Assembly: GCA_006503535.1 (NCBI GenBank)
Contig: QYRS01000003.1
Span: forward strand, 186,001 to 250,000
Length of the DNA: 64,000 nt
Direction: 5' to 3'
DNA from: Arthrinium phaeospermum
Lineage: Eukaryota; Ascomycota; Sordariomycetes; Amphisphaeriales; Apiosporaceae
The stretch's first letter is position 1, and every line of letters begins with the position of its first letter. This document shows positions 13,040 to 22,511 of the stretch, in pieces. The notes under the pieces were generated by a model. That model saw nothing but the letters and a program-made list of their open reading frames with translations. It had not been told where the DNA came from and made no database searches. A program made the translations under genes and the position numbers.

Positions 13040-13993
13040 TCAACCGCTGTCGGATCCCTGCCGTCGCTGCGGGCGTAGGCTGCCGCGGCGTGGGGGTGGT
13101 GTCGGGGGAGTGGCAGTGTTGGTAGGCGGCGCGAAGCACGTCGTCCCGCGCACAAAGGGGTGCTGCGACAAATCGCCGCCGTGAGCACCGCGCCCGGTCC
13201 GGAGGCTGGACCCGCGGCGCTGCAGCAAGTGGTTGGGGTTTCGGGCGGCGGCCGGGTGCGACAGCGCCCACTCGTGGTACTCGGGCGGCGTGACGACTTG
13301 GGCGAGCGGATGGAACGGGGGGTGGTGCGGGTACGACTTGATCTCGGCGAGGACGCGGGCGGTGTCGATCGCGGATCGTCGCCCTTCCCCGGCTGCGGAA
13401 GAAGAGGAGGAGCTGCCGTTGGGGCTAGTGGTTTCTTTGCGGTGCAGGGCTTCTTGGTACCTTTGGCGGGTCTGGAGGATGTGACTTTTGCCGCTGTCGA
13501 GGCTGAAGCTTTGCTGGCGCCGGAGTCGGCTGCAGGAAGATATCGGGGAGGATTCCTGGACGTTTTCGAGGGTGCTTTTGTTTGCTTTCCGGGTGGTGGC
13601 TTCGAGATCAGGGGTCGAGACGATACCGTTTCGCAGCGTCGCGATGCTGCGCTGCTCGGTGATGGGGGCGAGTTCCGTGCCGTGGCCGTACAGGAAGGGC
13701 GTGAGCTCTAGGCGGGATAGGGGGGACTCCTAGTTGATGTCTATTTCCATGAGCCGTGCTGGGGTGGCGGGGAGCCATTTCGCCGGAACCGGCTTCAACA
13801 ACGTCCCGCTGCTGGTTATCTCCTCGGTACAGATAGACGACGAGGACGGAGTCATGATGTCGGGCATCGAACTGCTCACCTCCGACGCCACGTTTTCGTC
13901 CGAGTCCAACTTGCGAGCTCCTAGCAGCGGAGGAGAGTTGGTCATGTTAGATGTATCGGCGAGTATCCGAGGAGCTGAAGCTGTTGCTGCCAT
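13040..13993 (-). CDS. Unrecognised Ser/Arg-rich protein interrupted by an in-frame TAG
   Basis: Family not recognised. From ATG 13993 the frame reads MAATASAPRILADTSN and stays open to a TAG at 13730-13732. It continues in the same frame to a TGA at 13040-13042, so one codon separates two coding-looking halves of 87 and about 229 residues. The region around the stop reads L-P-A-T-P-A-R-L-M-E-I-D-I-N-stop-E-S-P-L-S-R-L-E-L-T-P-F-L-Y-G-H-G; both sides look like non-random protein. The second half has Ser runs, a basic segment and P-H-H-P-P-F-H-P-L-A. A CAG-to-TAG change, a base-call error, readthrough, or a 150-nt intron (GTGAGC donor within codon block S-E|V-S-S, acceptor AACTAG) could each explain it. 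The true C-terminus is uncertain because another frame beyond 13150 also looks protein-like. An in-frame extension upstream to 14206 is probably 5' UTR. Confidence 0.6.
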
Positions 13994-15404
13994 GGTGAGA
14001 TCGAGTAGTGTGTGTAGCTTTTGAATAAAGGGTGCGCAATGAGGATATAAGCTGGGAGATATATACAGACCACAAGAGAGTCTTGTGTTGATTGAGGTGG
14101 TGCTTGCGTGTGGTTTTTGGTTAGATGTACCAGACATGCATCGATGAGGCACGACGAATTCGTCAACCATCATGCGGCTTTGCTCACAGTAAGGCATGGT
14201 AGCCACGACCGTGGCTTCCTAGGTGTAGTTTTCAAAACCGCCATTTCGCAGTGGAACCACATGACAGATGAACACCAGCTGGATACTTCCGCCACGACCC
14301 CATGGGATAGAACATTGAAACATACCTAATCAAGCGATGTTGGAAATACCGACTGTCATTGTGAGTGCATCTCTATACGGACGCAAGGCAACTGTATGCC
14401 AGTGGATAGCCGCAGCCCCGTCAACACGAACTTTTGGGTTGAACTCTCAGCCCTCTTGTGCGACTCGCGAGTGGTAACATCCAGGATGAGTAATCAGGGG
14501 GGGGCTCGCCTAAAAACCTGAGGGTAGGTAGATGGGGCTCGCCCGGCTCTGCCTACTACCCGAGACTCGCACGCCGTGTAAGATGGCATCAATCTGTTTT
14601 TGGTGCGGGCCACTGGAGACATACTTCCCACACAAATGCTCAAGTGACGCAGTGCGACAAGTTGGCCGTCACACCTCTTCCATGGCCAGAAGCGAAGAGA
14701 TCGCATACGAGTGATTGTGCACATCCACCATCATGACAGAACACATGTATGAGCCATGTCATGGCAGATACATCTATGTATATTTTTGACTAGAATATAC
14801 CTAATACATAATGTCGCTAGCTGAGAATCTTGGCATGGCTCTGACAAATGGCTTAAAGGCATGGACGGAAACATCTACGGATCCCGAATCATCATACATC
14901 AGTTGGGCATTCCTGGCTAAAGAGCAGGAGTATTGAATATGTACTCACAAACATCCATGATGATACCATTCCACTGGAAATAGGGTTTTACCTGAATGGG
15001 GTGTCCAACGTTGAACAGATCCAATCGAAACGCTGAATCCCATGTGGTGTAGCAAGCAGGAGGCATGAACATCTTTGTGTAAGTACGCAAAATGTACCCA
15101 CTGGGTGACTTCCACCTTCGTTCCCCCCGGTCTGGGTCCCGTCCGAATGTTGGTTGATGCCATCGCCATCGGTGCCTTCCACTAAAGTTGTCAGGTGTCA
15201 AGTACAACCCACCTGACCGTCCATCGTTACTTCCTTCCCACTTCAAACATAGATCTCCAACCCAGGCCCAACCGACCACCAAAAATCTCTCAGGCATCAA
15301 CTGGAGCATCAACCACGTGGGCCTCATATTGCATGCCCTTTTGTCGTCGCCGGACCTGGCAAGTATCTCCAAGGACCCAGTAAAGCCGGGACAAGATCAC
15401 CGTC
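13994..15404. other. Divergent intergenic region
   Basis: Separates the minus-strand gene ending its 5' side at 13993 from the plus-strand transporter starting at 15405, so it must hold both promoters. AT-rich patches such as the TATACC/TACATA stretch near 14795-14815 are visible, but no gene or RNA can be supported. Confidence 0.5.
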
Positions 15405-16977
15405 ATGGCCTCACATAATGATAATATCGCCAAAGACCCCAACGGCCACGTTGTTCTGTCCTCCAGCGAACCGGCAAAGAGCGCACCTGGGTCAAGCAAC
15501 ACGGAGATGAGCAAGTTGCGTTCCCCGAACCAGCCCAATGCACCATCACCACTCCCACCGCCGCCCAACGGTGGTTTGGTGGCCTGGCTCCAGGTTGTAG
15601 GAAGCTGGTGCCTCATGCTCAACTGTTGGTAAGTAACTCGTGATGGCCATCCACATCTGACTGTGTGGATGGGTTCTGGGGTATTCGTGGTGAAAAACGC
15701 TCCAAGCTAATCGATGAATCCCCAGGGGCATCGTCAACGCCTATGGTGTGTTTCAGGCATATTACCAGACCAAGCTGTTGACGGAACGGTCCCCGTCCAG
15801 CATCGCTTGGATCGGTTCTGTCCAGGCCTTCTTGCTTCTCTTCGTTGGTGCACTCACCGGTCCACTCTATGACTACGGCTACTTCCACCATCTCATCGCG
15901 GCTGGTTCGTTCCTCATGGTCTTCGGTATGATGATGGTCAGTCTGTGCACCGAGTACTGGCAACTCGTCCTGACACAGGGACTCATCGTCGGTCTCGGAG
16001 GTGGATGCTTGTTCGTGCCCAGTATTGCCATCCTGCCCACGTACTTTTCGACGCGTATGGCCTTCACCATAGGTATTGCTGGAAGCGGAAGTGGCATTGG
16101 TAAGATTCCTCGCTGGCTTTAGGCCACCGACCGTGTTTCCCTGATACTGGATCTGACTGTTGTCCCAGGCGGTGTGATATACCCTATCGTGTTTCAGGAG
16201 CTCGAAAACAGCATTGGGTTTGCCTGGGCTACCAGAGTTATTGCCTTTGTCATGCTTGCCACTCTCAGTGTGCCTTTGGCCGTCATGCGGCCTCGACTCA
16301 AGCCGTCGGCGGTCCGTAAGCTCTTCGATTCGGCAGCATGGAGCGAACGGCCCTATTCTTTCTTCGCGTTTGGTGGGTTCTTTGGGTTCATCGGCATGTA
16401 CTTACCTCTATTCTACATCTCAGTCTTTGCTATCCAGCACGGCATGTCGCCCAGACTGGCATTTTATCTGATACCGATCCTCAACGCTGGATCGATCTTT
16501 GGTCGTATCTTCCCCAATGTAAGTAGTTGCCATTCCCCTACTTTGATTCATGGGTACTAATCATCATGGCTTCCCGTGCAGTATGCGGCAGACAAGACGG
16601 GTCCCCTGAACATATTCATCCCTACCTGCCTTGCCTTGGCACTTTTGTCTTTCGCGTGGATGGCAATCTACGACTCAACGGGTCTTGTCGTGTTCACTGT
16701 GGTCTACGGCTTCTTCTCTGGGACTTTCCTGACGTTACCGTTTAGCACGGTAGTCACTCTTAGCCCTCATATGGGAGTGGTTGGAGTGCGCATGGGTATG
16801 GCTTGCGCTATCGGAAGCTTGGGGCTGCTTGTGGGAACGCCTGTTGCGGGGGCTATTCTTACACATGGATGGCCAGCACTGCAGGCCTTTGGCGGCTTAA
16901 CGCTCATCATCGCAACCATCGCTATGAGCGCATCGAGATTTTCGAAGGTTGGGTGGCATGTTAGTGCCAAGGCTTGA
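15405..16977 (+). CDS. MFS transporter, monocarboxylate (MCT/MCH) type
   Basis: Plasma-membrane major-facilitator transporter of the fungal monocarboxylate-porter-like group; the substrate cannot be read from the sequence. Four exons: 15405-15628, 15726-16099, 16169-16518 and 16582-16977, with introns of 97, 69 and 63 bp, all GTAAG...YAG. They sum to 448 codons (447 aa). A hydrophilic N-terminus of about 50 residues (NEMSK/Pro-rich) precedes P-P-N-G-G-L-V-A-W-L-Q-V, the usual start of helix 1. The diagnostic G-I-V-N-A-Y-G-V-F-Q-A-Y-Y-Q lies across the first splice junction. Further helices include G-G-G-C-L-F-V-P-S and the G-S-G-S-G-I-G-G-V-I-Y-P segment across intron 2. It lies upstream of, and in the same direction as, the aldehyde dehydrogenase gene, but a shared function is only a guess. 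Confidence 0.9.
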
Positions 16978-18404
16978 TGGGGAGCAGATAACCAACTATC
17001 GTACGGCTCTTTGCATATGTGGCTCGGATGAACATGTCTGGATATCGAGTTAATGGACGAAGACACACCAAATCAGGTCTTTCTCTACGTCGAACACTTG
17101 TTTGTAAAACATATTACGGAGGCGGACACCTGACTTTGCTGGCCAGTCGCAAGGCAATGATCACGGCTGGTCAGATTCATGCCTTGACTATGGCACACAA
17201 TCTAATTCGAGAATGAGGCAAAGGTGTCTTGAGACAGCTCTGGCTAGTATTATTCCAATCCATTTGTCAACAGCCTTGACGCCAGAATGTGTGCAATCTA
17301 TACCGACAAGTTGAATAGGGGCAGGAGAGTCTGCGTTGCCTTGCACATTGTCGATATCTCGTCCTATCGGTTGTGTTGGCGAAGAGGTGAACTGCATATT
17401 TTGTGGATACTGCCGTCTATGTCCGTCGATCGCTTCCACGAGTTTACCACCATCCTTGATGATGAGTAGGTGAAAGTACCCCATCTATCTTGTACTTTCG
17501 ACAATGGAAACGGTCCAGGGGCCGAACTTGGAGAAATTGGAGTAGCTAGCCCTCCACAGCCGCGGCACCCAACTGCCGGCCGGCTCAGCCACAAAAATAC
17601 CCGACCAAGGTAGAGCTCGGCCATTCTTTACGGATGTTGCATGTTCGACGGGAACAGGCAGACAGGGTCGTGATATAACCAACACAGCCTATCAGTCTAC
17701 CCCTCCGAGCGGGCGCACGGGGGAAGGAATGGTATGAAATATGTCGACCCGGAAGTCTTGGTCAGTCTACGGTTATCTCGGGCGCTTAGCGTACCCAATC
17801 TCACGGGTTCCAGGGTCAAGACTGCCACTATCACCAGCGATGAGATCGGTCATGCCCGCATTGTCTCTATTCGGGGAGGAGGAGATGGTTCGTCGATGCC
17901 AAGGACGAAGTAGGCGACATACCACGAGGCCGACCCACTCCATCGGTAGCTCTCTGATGTGTATCTAGCCGATCAAATATGGGTTATCGGATGCCAGAGG
18001 TGGATCGTGACATCGGCAACTCGCTACACCACCATCATTTGTTCACCCTGTGCATACCCCTCACCTAGGCCCCCTCCCTGCCAAATGGCGCAGGTAAGTC
18101 GAAAAGTGTTGTGCCGTTGGACATGTTTGTGCAGGGATTCCCCACAGCGTTGGTGAAGGGTATCCCCTTCCAGGTGTGGCTATTCTCCCCTTGGCGCTGT
18201 CACTCGGCACGTGTGTGTATATATATTCCGTCTTGGAATCCTGTCTCTTTCGGGCACGATCTTGTGGAGTCGCTTTTCTCTTTTGGGCTTGTTCATTTCT
18301 TGTTCTCTGTATATACAGATAGGCACATTCGAAAGAAACCACCATAGTTGCGCCGGCCCTCTCTCTCCCACACCAGGCGGCAAATATTATCATCAGTCAA
18401 CAAA
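16978..18404. other. Intergenic, with possible gene remnant
   Basis: No complete gene. Two patches look faintly protein-like. On the minus strand, 17485-17685 reads through a stretch with G-S-W-V-P-R-L-W-R-A-S-Y-S-N-F and then breaks. On the plus strand, 17733-17909 encodes a 59-aa frame starting M-K-Y-V-D-P-E-V-L-V. Neither matches a family I recognise; they may be a decayed gene or chance. Confidence 0.35.
18218..18227 (+). promoter_or_regulatory. TATA-like box upstream of aldehyde dehydrogenase
   Basis: TATATATATT lies about 180 bp upstream of the ATG at 18405, within the range seen for fungal TATA elements plus leader. This is position-based inference; no transcription start was mapped. 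Confidence 0.4.
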
Positions 18405-20250
18405 ATGGGCGCCAACGTCCCCGACCCCCTATCGCAAGTCGAGTTCTTCAACGTGATCGGCGGCGGCCCGCGCGGGGCCAAGGAGAGCCACCGGGTCGAG
18501 GACCCGCGCACCGAGGCCGCGCTCTGGGACGCGCCCGTCGCCTCGGCGCAGGACTTGGACGAGGCCGTCGCGGCCGGCCGGCAGGCCTTCACGACGTGGG
18601 GGCGGAGCACGCTGGCCGAGCGCGCCGCGGTCCTGAACGCGGTCGCGAAGGTGCTCTATGATAACGACGAGCTCCTGACGGGCATCTTGATGCGGGAGAC
18701 GGGCAAGTCGCGGATCATGGCGCATATGGAGGTCCAGAGGGCGGCGTTTCATTATGAGTATGTGTCCGGCTTATTTTCCGCTCCCTGTGATGTGGCATAT
18801 GACCTGAAGATCAGGGGAGATACACCCCTTTCCAAACTATTACGGGAAGTGGAAACTAAACAGATTTACTAATCTACATTTCGGCAGGTATTATGGTACA
18901 GTGACCCCTGATGAATGGCACATTGAAAGATGAGTCTTTGAGACTAATATGCTAAAACCTAACAGCGACCGTGCAACTCGAGGACGAGATCCAGTATGAA
19001 GACGACGACATCCAGGTCATCGGCACGCACGAGCCGTACGGCCTCATCGGCGCCATCTCGCCCTGGAACTTCCCCCTGATCCTGTCGAGCGTCAAGGTGG
19101 CCTCGGCCCTGGCGACGGGCAACTGCGTCCTCATCAAGCCGTCGCCCTTCACGCCCTACGCCATCCTCAAGTTCTGCGAGCTCGCGCAATCCGTCCTGCC
19201 CGCCAAGGGCATCTTCCAGGCCCTCAACGGCGGCGCCGACGTCGGCGAGCTCATGACGCGCCACCCGGGCATCGCCCACATCAGCTTCACCGGCACCATC
19301 GCCGTGGGCCAAAAGATCATGGCCAGCTGCGCGGGGACCCTCAAGAAGGTGATCCTGGAGCTCGCCGGCAACGACGCGGCCATCGTGACCGACGACGTCG
19401 ATTTGGACGTCATCGTGCCCAAGGTCGCCCTCGGCTGCCTGCTGCACGCGGGCCAGATGTGCGTCGCGTCCAAGCGGCTGTACGTGCACGCCTCGCGCTA
19501 CGACGCCTTCGTCGCGGCGTTCCGGGCCCATCTCGCACAGGGCTACGTCGCCACCTACGAGGACGCCGACGCGCCCTCGGTGTTCGGGCCGCTGTCGAAC
19601 CGGCCCAACTTTGACCGCTGCCGCGGATTTGTGGAGGATTGCCGGAAGAATGGGTACGAGGTCATCACGGTGGGCGATGATGACAAGGCGGCGGGCAAGA
19701 AGGGGCTTTGGATGGCGCCGACTATTATCGTGAACCCGCCGGAGGATTCCCTCGTGGTGCGCGAGGAGCAGTTTGGTAAGTCGAAGCCTCTCCCGCGATT
19801 ATTAAAAGGGGGCGAAAGGGGATCCCCGTGAAGGTTGTCCGCCTCAATATACTGACTCGTAACTACCAGGCCCCGTGGTCCCCATCATGAAGTGGGAAGA
19901 CGAAGCCGACGTCATCGCGCGCGCCAACCTCGACAACGCCGGCCTCGGCGCCTCCATCTGGTGCCGCGACGCCGACCGGGCGCGCAAGTTGGCGCGGCAG
20001 CTGGAGACGGGCACTGTCGTAAGTACTTCTCTTCTCTTCTCTCCCCTTTCCCTCTCTCCATCCTATCTTTGACGGGAATATCACCTAATGACCTCCTCTC
20101 GCGATGTGACAGTTCATCAACCAACCGCCGCAGCCTCACCATGCCGGCTACTTCGCGGGCCAGAAACTGAGCGGCGTAGGCGGCGAGCTGGGAAAGCAAG
20201 GGTTGTTGTCGTACTGCCAGACCAAGTCTCTCCACATCGGGAAGAAGTAG
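18405..20250 (+). CDS. NAD(P)-dependent aldehyde dehydrogenase with an 8-nt microexon
   Basis: ALDH-superfamily enzyme oxidising an aldehyde to its acid; probably cytosolic, as no targeting sequence or C-terminal SKL is seen (it ends H-I-G-K-K). Five exons: 18405-18757, 18888-18895 (8 nt), 18966-19775, 19870-20018 and 20113-20250; 486 codons, 485 aa, a usual ALDH length. Landmarks are S-P-W-N-F-P (152-157), the general-base Glu in L-E-L-A-G-N-D (about 252), the catalytic Cys in A-G-Q-M-C-V-A (about 286) and E-E-Q-F-G-P-V (across intron 3). The microexon gives Y-E-Y-Y-A: exon 1 ends in phase 2 and exon 3 begins needing phase 1, so the 8-nt exon is needed to keep frame. The substrate is not predictable. 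Canonical LELGGND has Ala for the first Gly, a mild deviation. Confidence 0.93.
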
Positions 20251-21131
20251 TATTAGCGACAAAGACGTCACGACAACTTTATGCTTCGCGCTGGGCTTGT
20301 AAGCCAGGCATGAAGCAATCTGGGGGGTGAACTTCGAGCGCAAGCAGCGCCTATTCCTCCAGAAAAGGGGACGGGGGTTGAGCCCGGTCGTCACCAACGC
20401 GCCAGGATGCCCGTACTTGTGAACCATTTCACAATAATCGTCGGTATTGTCAAGACGTCAGAGAAGCCTCAATAGTACACGAAATACATGCAAGAGCGAG
20501 TTGTTGGCCTGATACGACCCAATTCTAGGATGACTATGTGAAATCTATCGTGATGCAATGTACAGGCATCTGTTGCCAATATGTCCCAATAGAGAAAACC
20601 CGACGCATACGGCCGAGTTTGAAAAGTGATCTACACCAACCATGCGACAAGATCTGCTCAAAATCCATCGGCATGCCCCCCCCCCCCCTTAAGTACTTGA
20701 AGGGATGATGAACATCATTCTGGGCATGCTGATCCGATGCGCAACGACCGTCACAATGATTTCTACAAGCCGGTCACTGAACAGTTCGTAAGAGGAAAGC
20801 AACCCCGTAGGACTGTTTTCTATATGTCGTCTATGTTTACCAACCAAGGATACTGCTGCCTTGCTTTTGGGTGAGAATTGTGCCTCAAGTGGACAGTAAT
20901 TTGACCGCCCAGAGAGGCATCTCATCTCATGCAGAAGTTTCAAATGCATTGTCCCAAGCCAATGCTTTCAACGCCGAATAAATATAGGAAAATGCACAGT
21001 GCAGCAAGCATCAAAACCGCCGCCATGTACAGCAGAGTCGAGCACGTACTGCATAATGTACTGAACGCCGCTTCCCGAAATGCTAGTGAAAATGAAGCAG
21101 CTTACCACATGTAACGCGTAGGTTGATTGAA
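20251..21131. other. Intergenic between converging genes
   Basis: Holds the 3' regions of the aldehyde dehydrogenase (plus) and the pyrophosphokinase (minus). A run of 13 C lies at 20676-20688. No gene is supported. Confidence 0.5.
20676..20688. repeat. Poly-C tract (13 C)
   Basis: An uninterrupted run of 13 cytosines in non-coding DNA. Its exact length is a likely place for sequencing error or strain polymorphism. Confidence 0.85.
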
Positions 21132-22511
21132 TCAGTCGTATTGGAACAGAACACTGATAGACTCGCCGTGATGGACACGACGAATGGCCTCGGCAAACGC
21201 CGGAGACACATCCAGAACATCCAATTTGGGGCACAGTCTCTTGTGCTCTTCTTGGGGGACCGAGTTCGTCACAACGATCTTGTCGATGGCCGAAGCATTG
21301 ATGCGGGCGATGGCGTCCCCGCTAAGGACTCCGTGGGTCAAGAGCGCGTAAACCATCGTAGCCCCTTCCTTCTTCAGCAACTTGGCGGCGCGGGTGATGG
21401 TGTTGGACGTGTCGGCAAGATCGTCGACAAGGACGCACACACGGTTGGCTACGTCGCCCACCAGCATCATGGTGGCGTTTTGTCGATCCGTGATTTTCGT
21501 AGGGCGGCGTTCCTGGCGGGTTTCAGGATTAAGACTTCTCGAAGAAGGCGGGAACTTTACCTTGTGAATGAGAGCAAACTCCATATTCAAACTGTCTGCG
21601 ATCGCGGTGGCCCTCTTGGCACCTCCGGCATCCGGGCTGACAACGACGGCATCTTTGAAGTTCGGGATGTTCTGCTGTACATACCGCTGAAGGAGCGGCC
21701 GGCCGTACAGGTTGTCCACAGGGATGTCGAAGAAACCCTGGTATTGGGGGTCGTGGAGGTCGAGCGTGATGATGTGGTCGGCGCCTGAGCATGTCAACAG
21801 GTCGGCAACAAGCGTTCCAGCTTGAGCCACCCATTGTTTGTAGCCGGGCTTCCCCTGGAAGCTGGTGAAGTGGTTGACTTTCTCGTAATCGTGGGTTGTG
21901 AATGCGCCGGGAGTGCGCGCGACTGACGAGGTGGCACCCTTGAAGTAGCTATCGCCTCCATTCATCCCATTGGCACCGTTGGCCCCATTGATGAGTGCAG
22001 GCGAGGCAGTGACTGACGGCGTATGAATGTTGTTCTCGGATATTTGAGCCCTGTTCAGCCGCCTGCTGAGGCCGTCCATGCCATTAGTAAGGCCGGCGCT
22101 CTTGGGAATGCCGGGGGCAGGGGTCGCCGGAACGCTCTCGAAAGTGTAGCCGCTGCCGGGAACGGTGGAGGGCTGTTTCGACAGAGGGGCGCCGGCCTTG
22201 TTGTAGGGAAGATCGGGCTGGCGAGAGTAGGGGAACAACGGGAGGACGGCGGTCACTCTCTTAGCGGAACCCGTCTTGCAGGCCGAGACCATGATGCACA
22301 GGTCCATGAAGTGATCATTGACCTTGCCGCCACCTGATTGGATGATATAGACATCCTTGCCTCGGACGGAATCTTTGATTTCGCATCTGGTCTCGCCCAC
22401 CGAGAAGCTCGAAAGGACGCGATCGCCTTGGGGCAAACCAAGGCTTTGGCATATGCTGTCGACCAACTTTGGGTGGGAGTTACCCCCGAGAATGACGATG
22501 TTACGAACCAT
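21132..22511 (-). CDS. Ribose-phosphate pyrophosphokinase (PRPP synthetase) subunit with insertion
   Basis: Makes PRPP from ribose-5-phosphate and ATP for purine, pyrimidine, His and Trp synthesis. ATG 22511 starts M-V-R-N-I-V-I-L-G-G-N. Family blocks include P-L-F-P-Y-S-R-Q (91-98), D-H-I-I-T-L-D-L-H (245-253), F-F-D-I-P-V-D-N-L-Y, V-V-S-P-D-A-G-G and the PRPP loop V-C-V-L-V-D-D-L-A-D-T-S. A low-complexity insertion of about 125 residues (99-225, Asn/Gly- and Pro-rich) splits the ATP-loop region, as in the non-homologous regions of some yeast Prs subunits. I do not assign which subunit. The frame is open throughout, but 21513-21560 is best read as a 48-nt intron (GTAAAG...CGCCAG). Removing it joins L-I-H-K to E-R-R-P-T-K-I-T, the conserved sequence, and gives 443 aa instead of 459. 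Confidence 0.94.
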   Translation of the reverse strand: MVRNIVILGGNSHPKLVDSICQSLGLPQGDRVLSSFSVGETRCEIKDSVRGKDVYIIQSGGGKVNDHFMDLCIMVSACKTGSAKRVTAVLPLFPYSRQPDLPYNKAGAPLSKQPSTVPGSGYTFESVPATPAPGIPKSAGLTNGMDGLSRRLNRAQISENNIHTPSVTASPALINGANGANGMNGGDSYFKGATSSVARTPGAFTTHDYEKVNHFTSFQGKPGYKQWVAQAGTLVADLLTCSGADHIITLDLHDPQYQGFFDIPVDNLYGRPLLQRYVQQNIPNFKDAVVVSPDAGGAKRATAIADSLNMEFALIHKVKFPPSSRSLNPETRQERRPTKITDRQNATMMLVGDVANRVCVLVDDLADTSNTITRAAKLLKKEGATMVYALLTHGVLSGDAIARINASAIDKIVVTNSVPQEEHKRLCPKLDVLDVSPAFAEAIRRVHHGESISVLFQYD

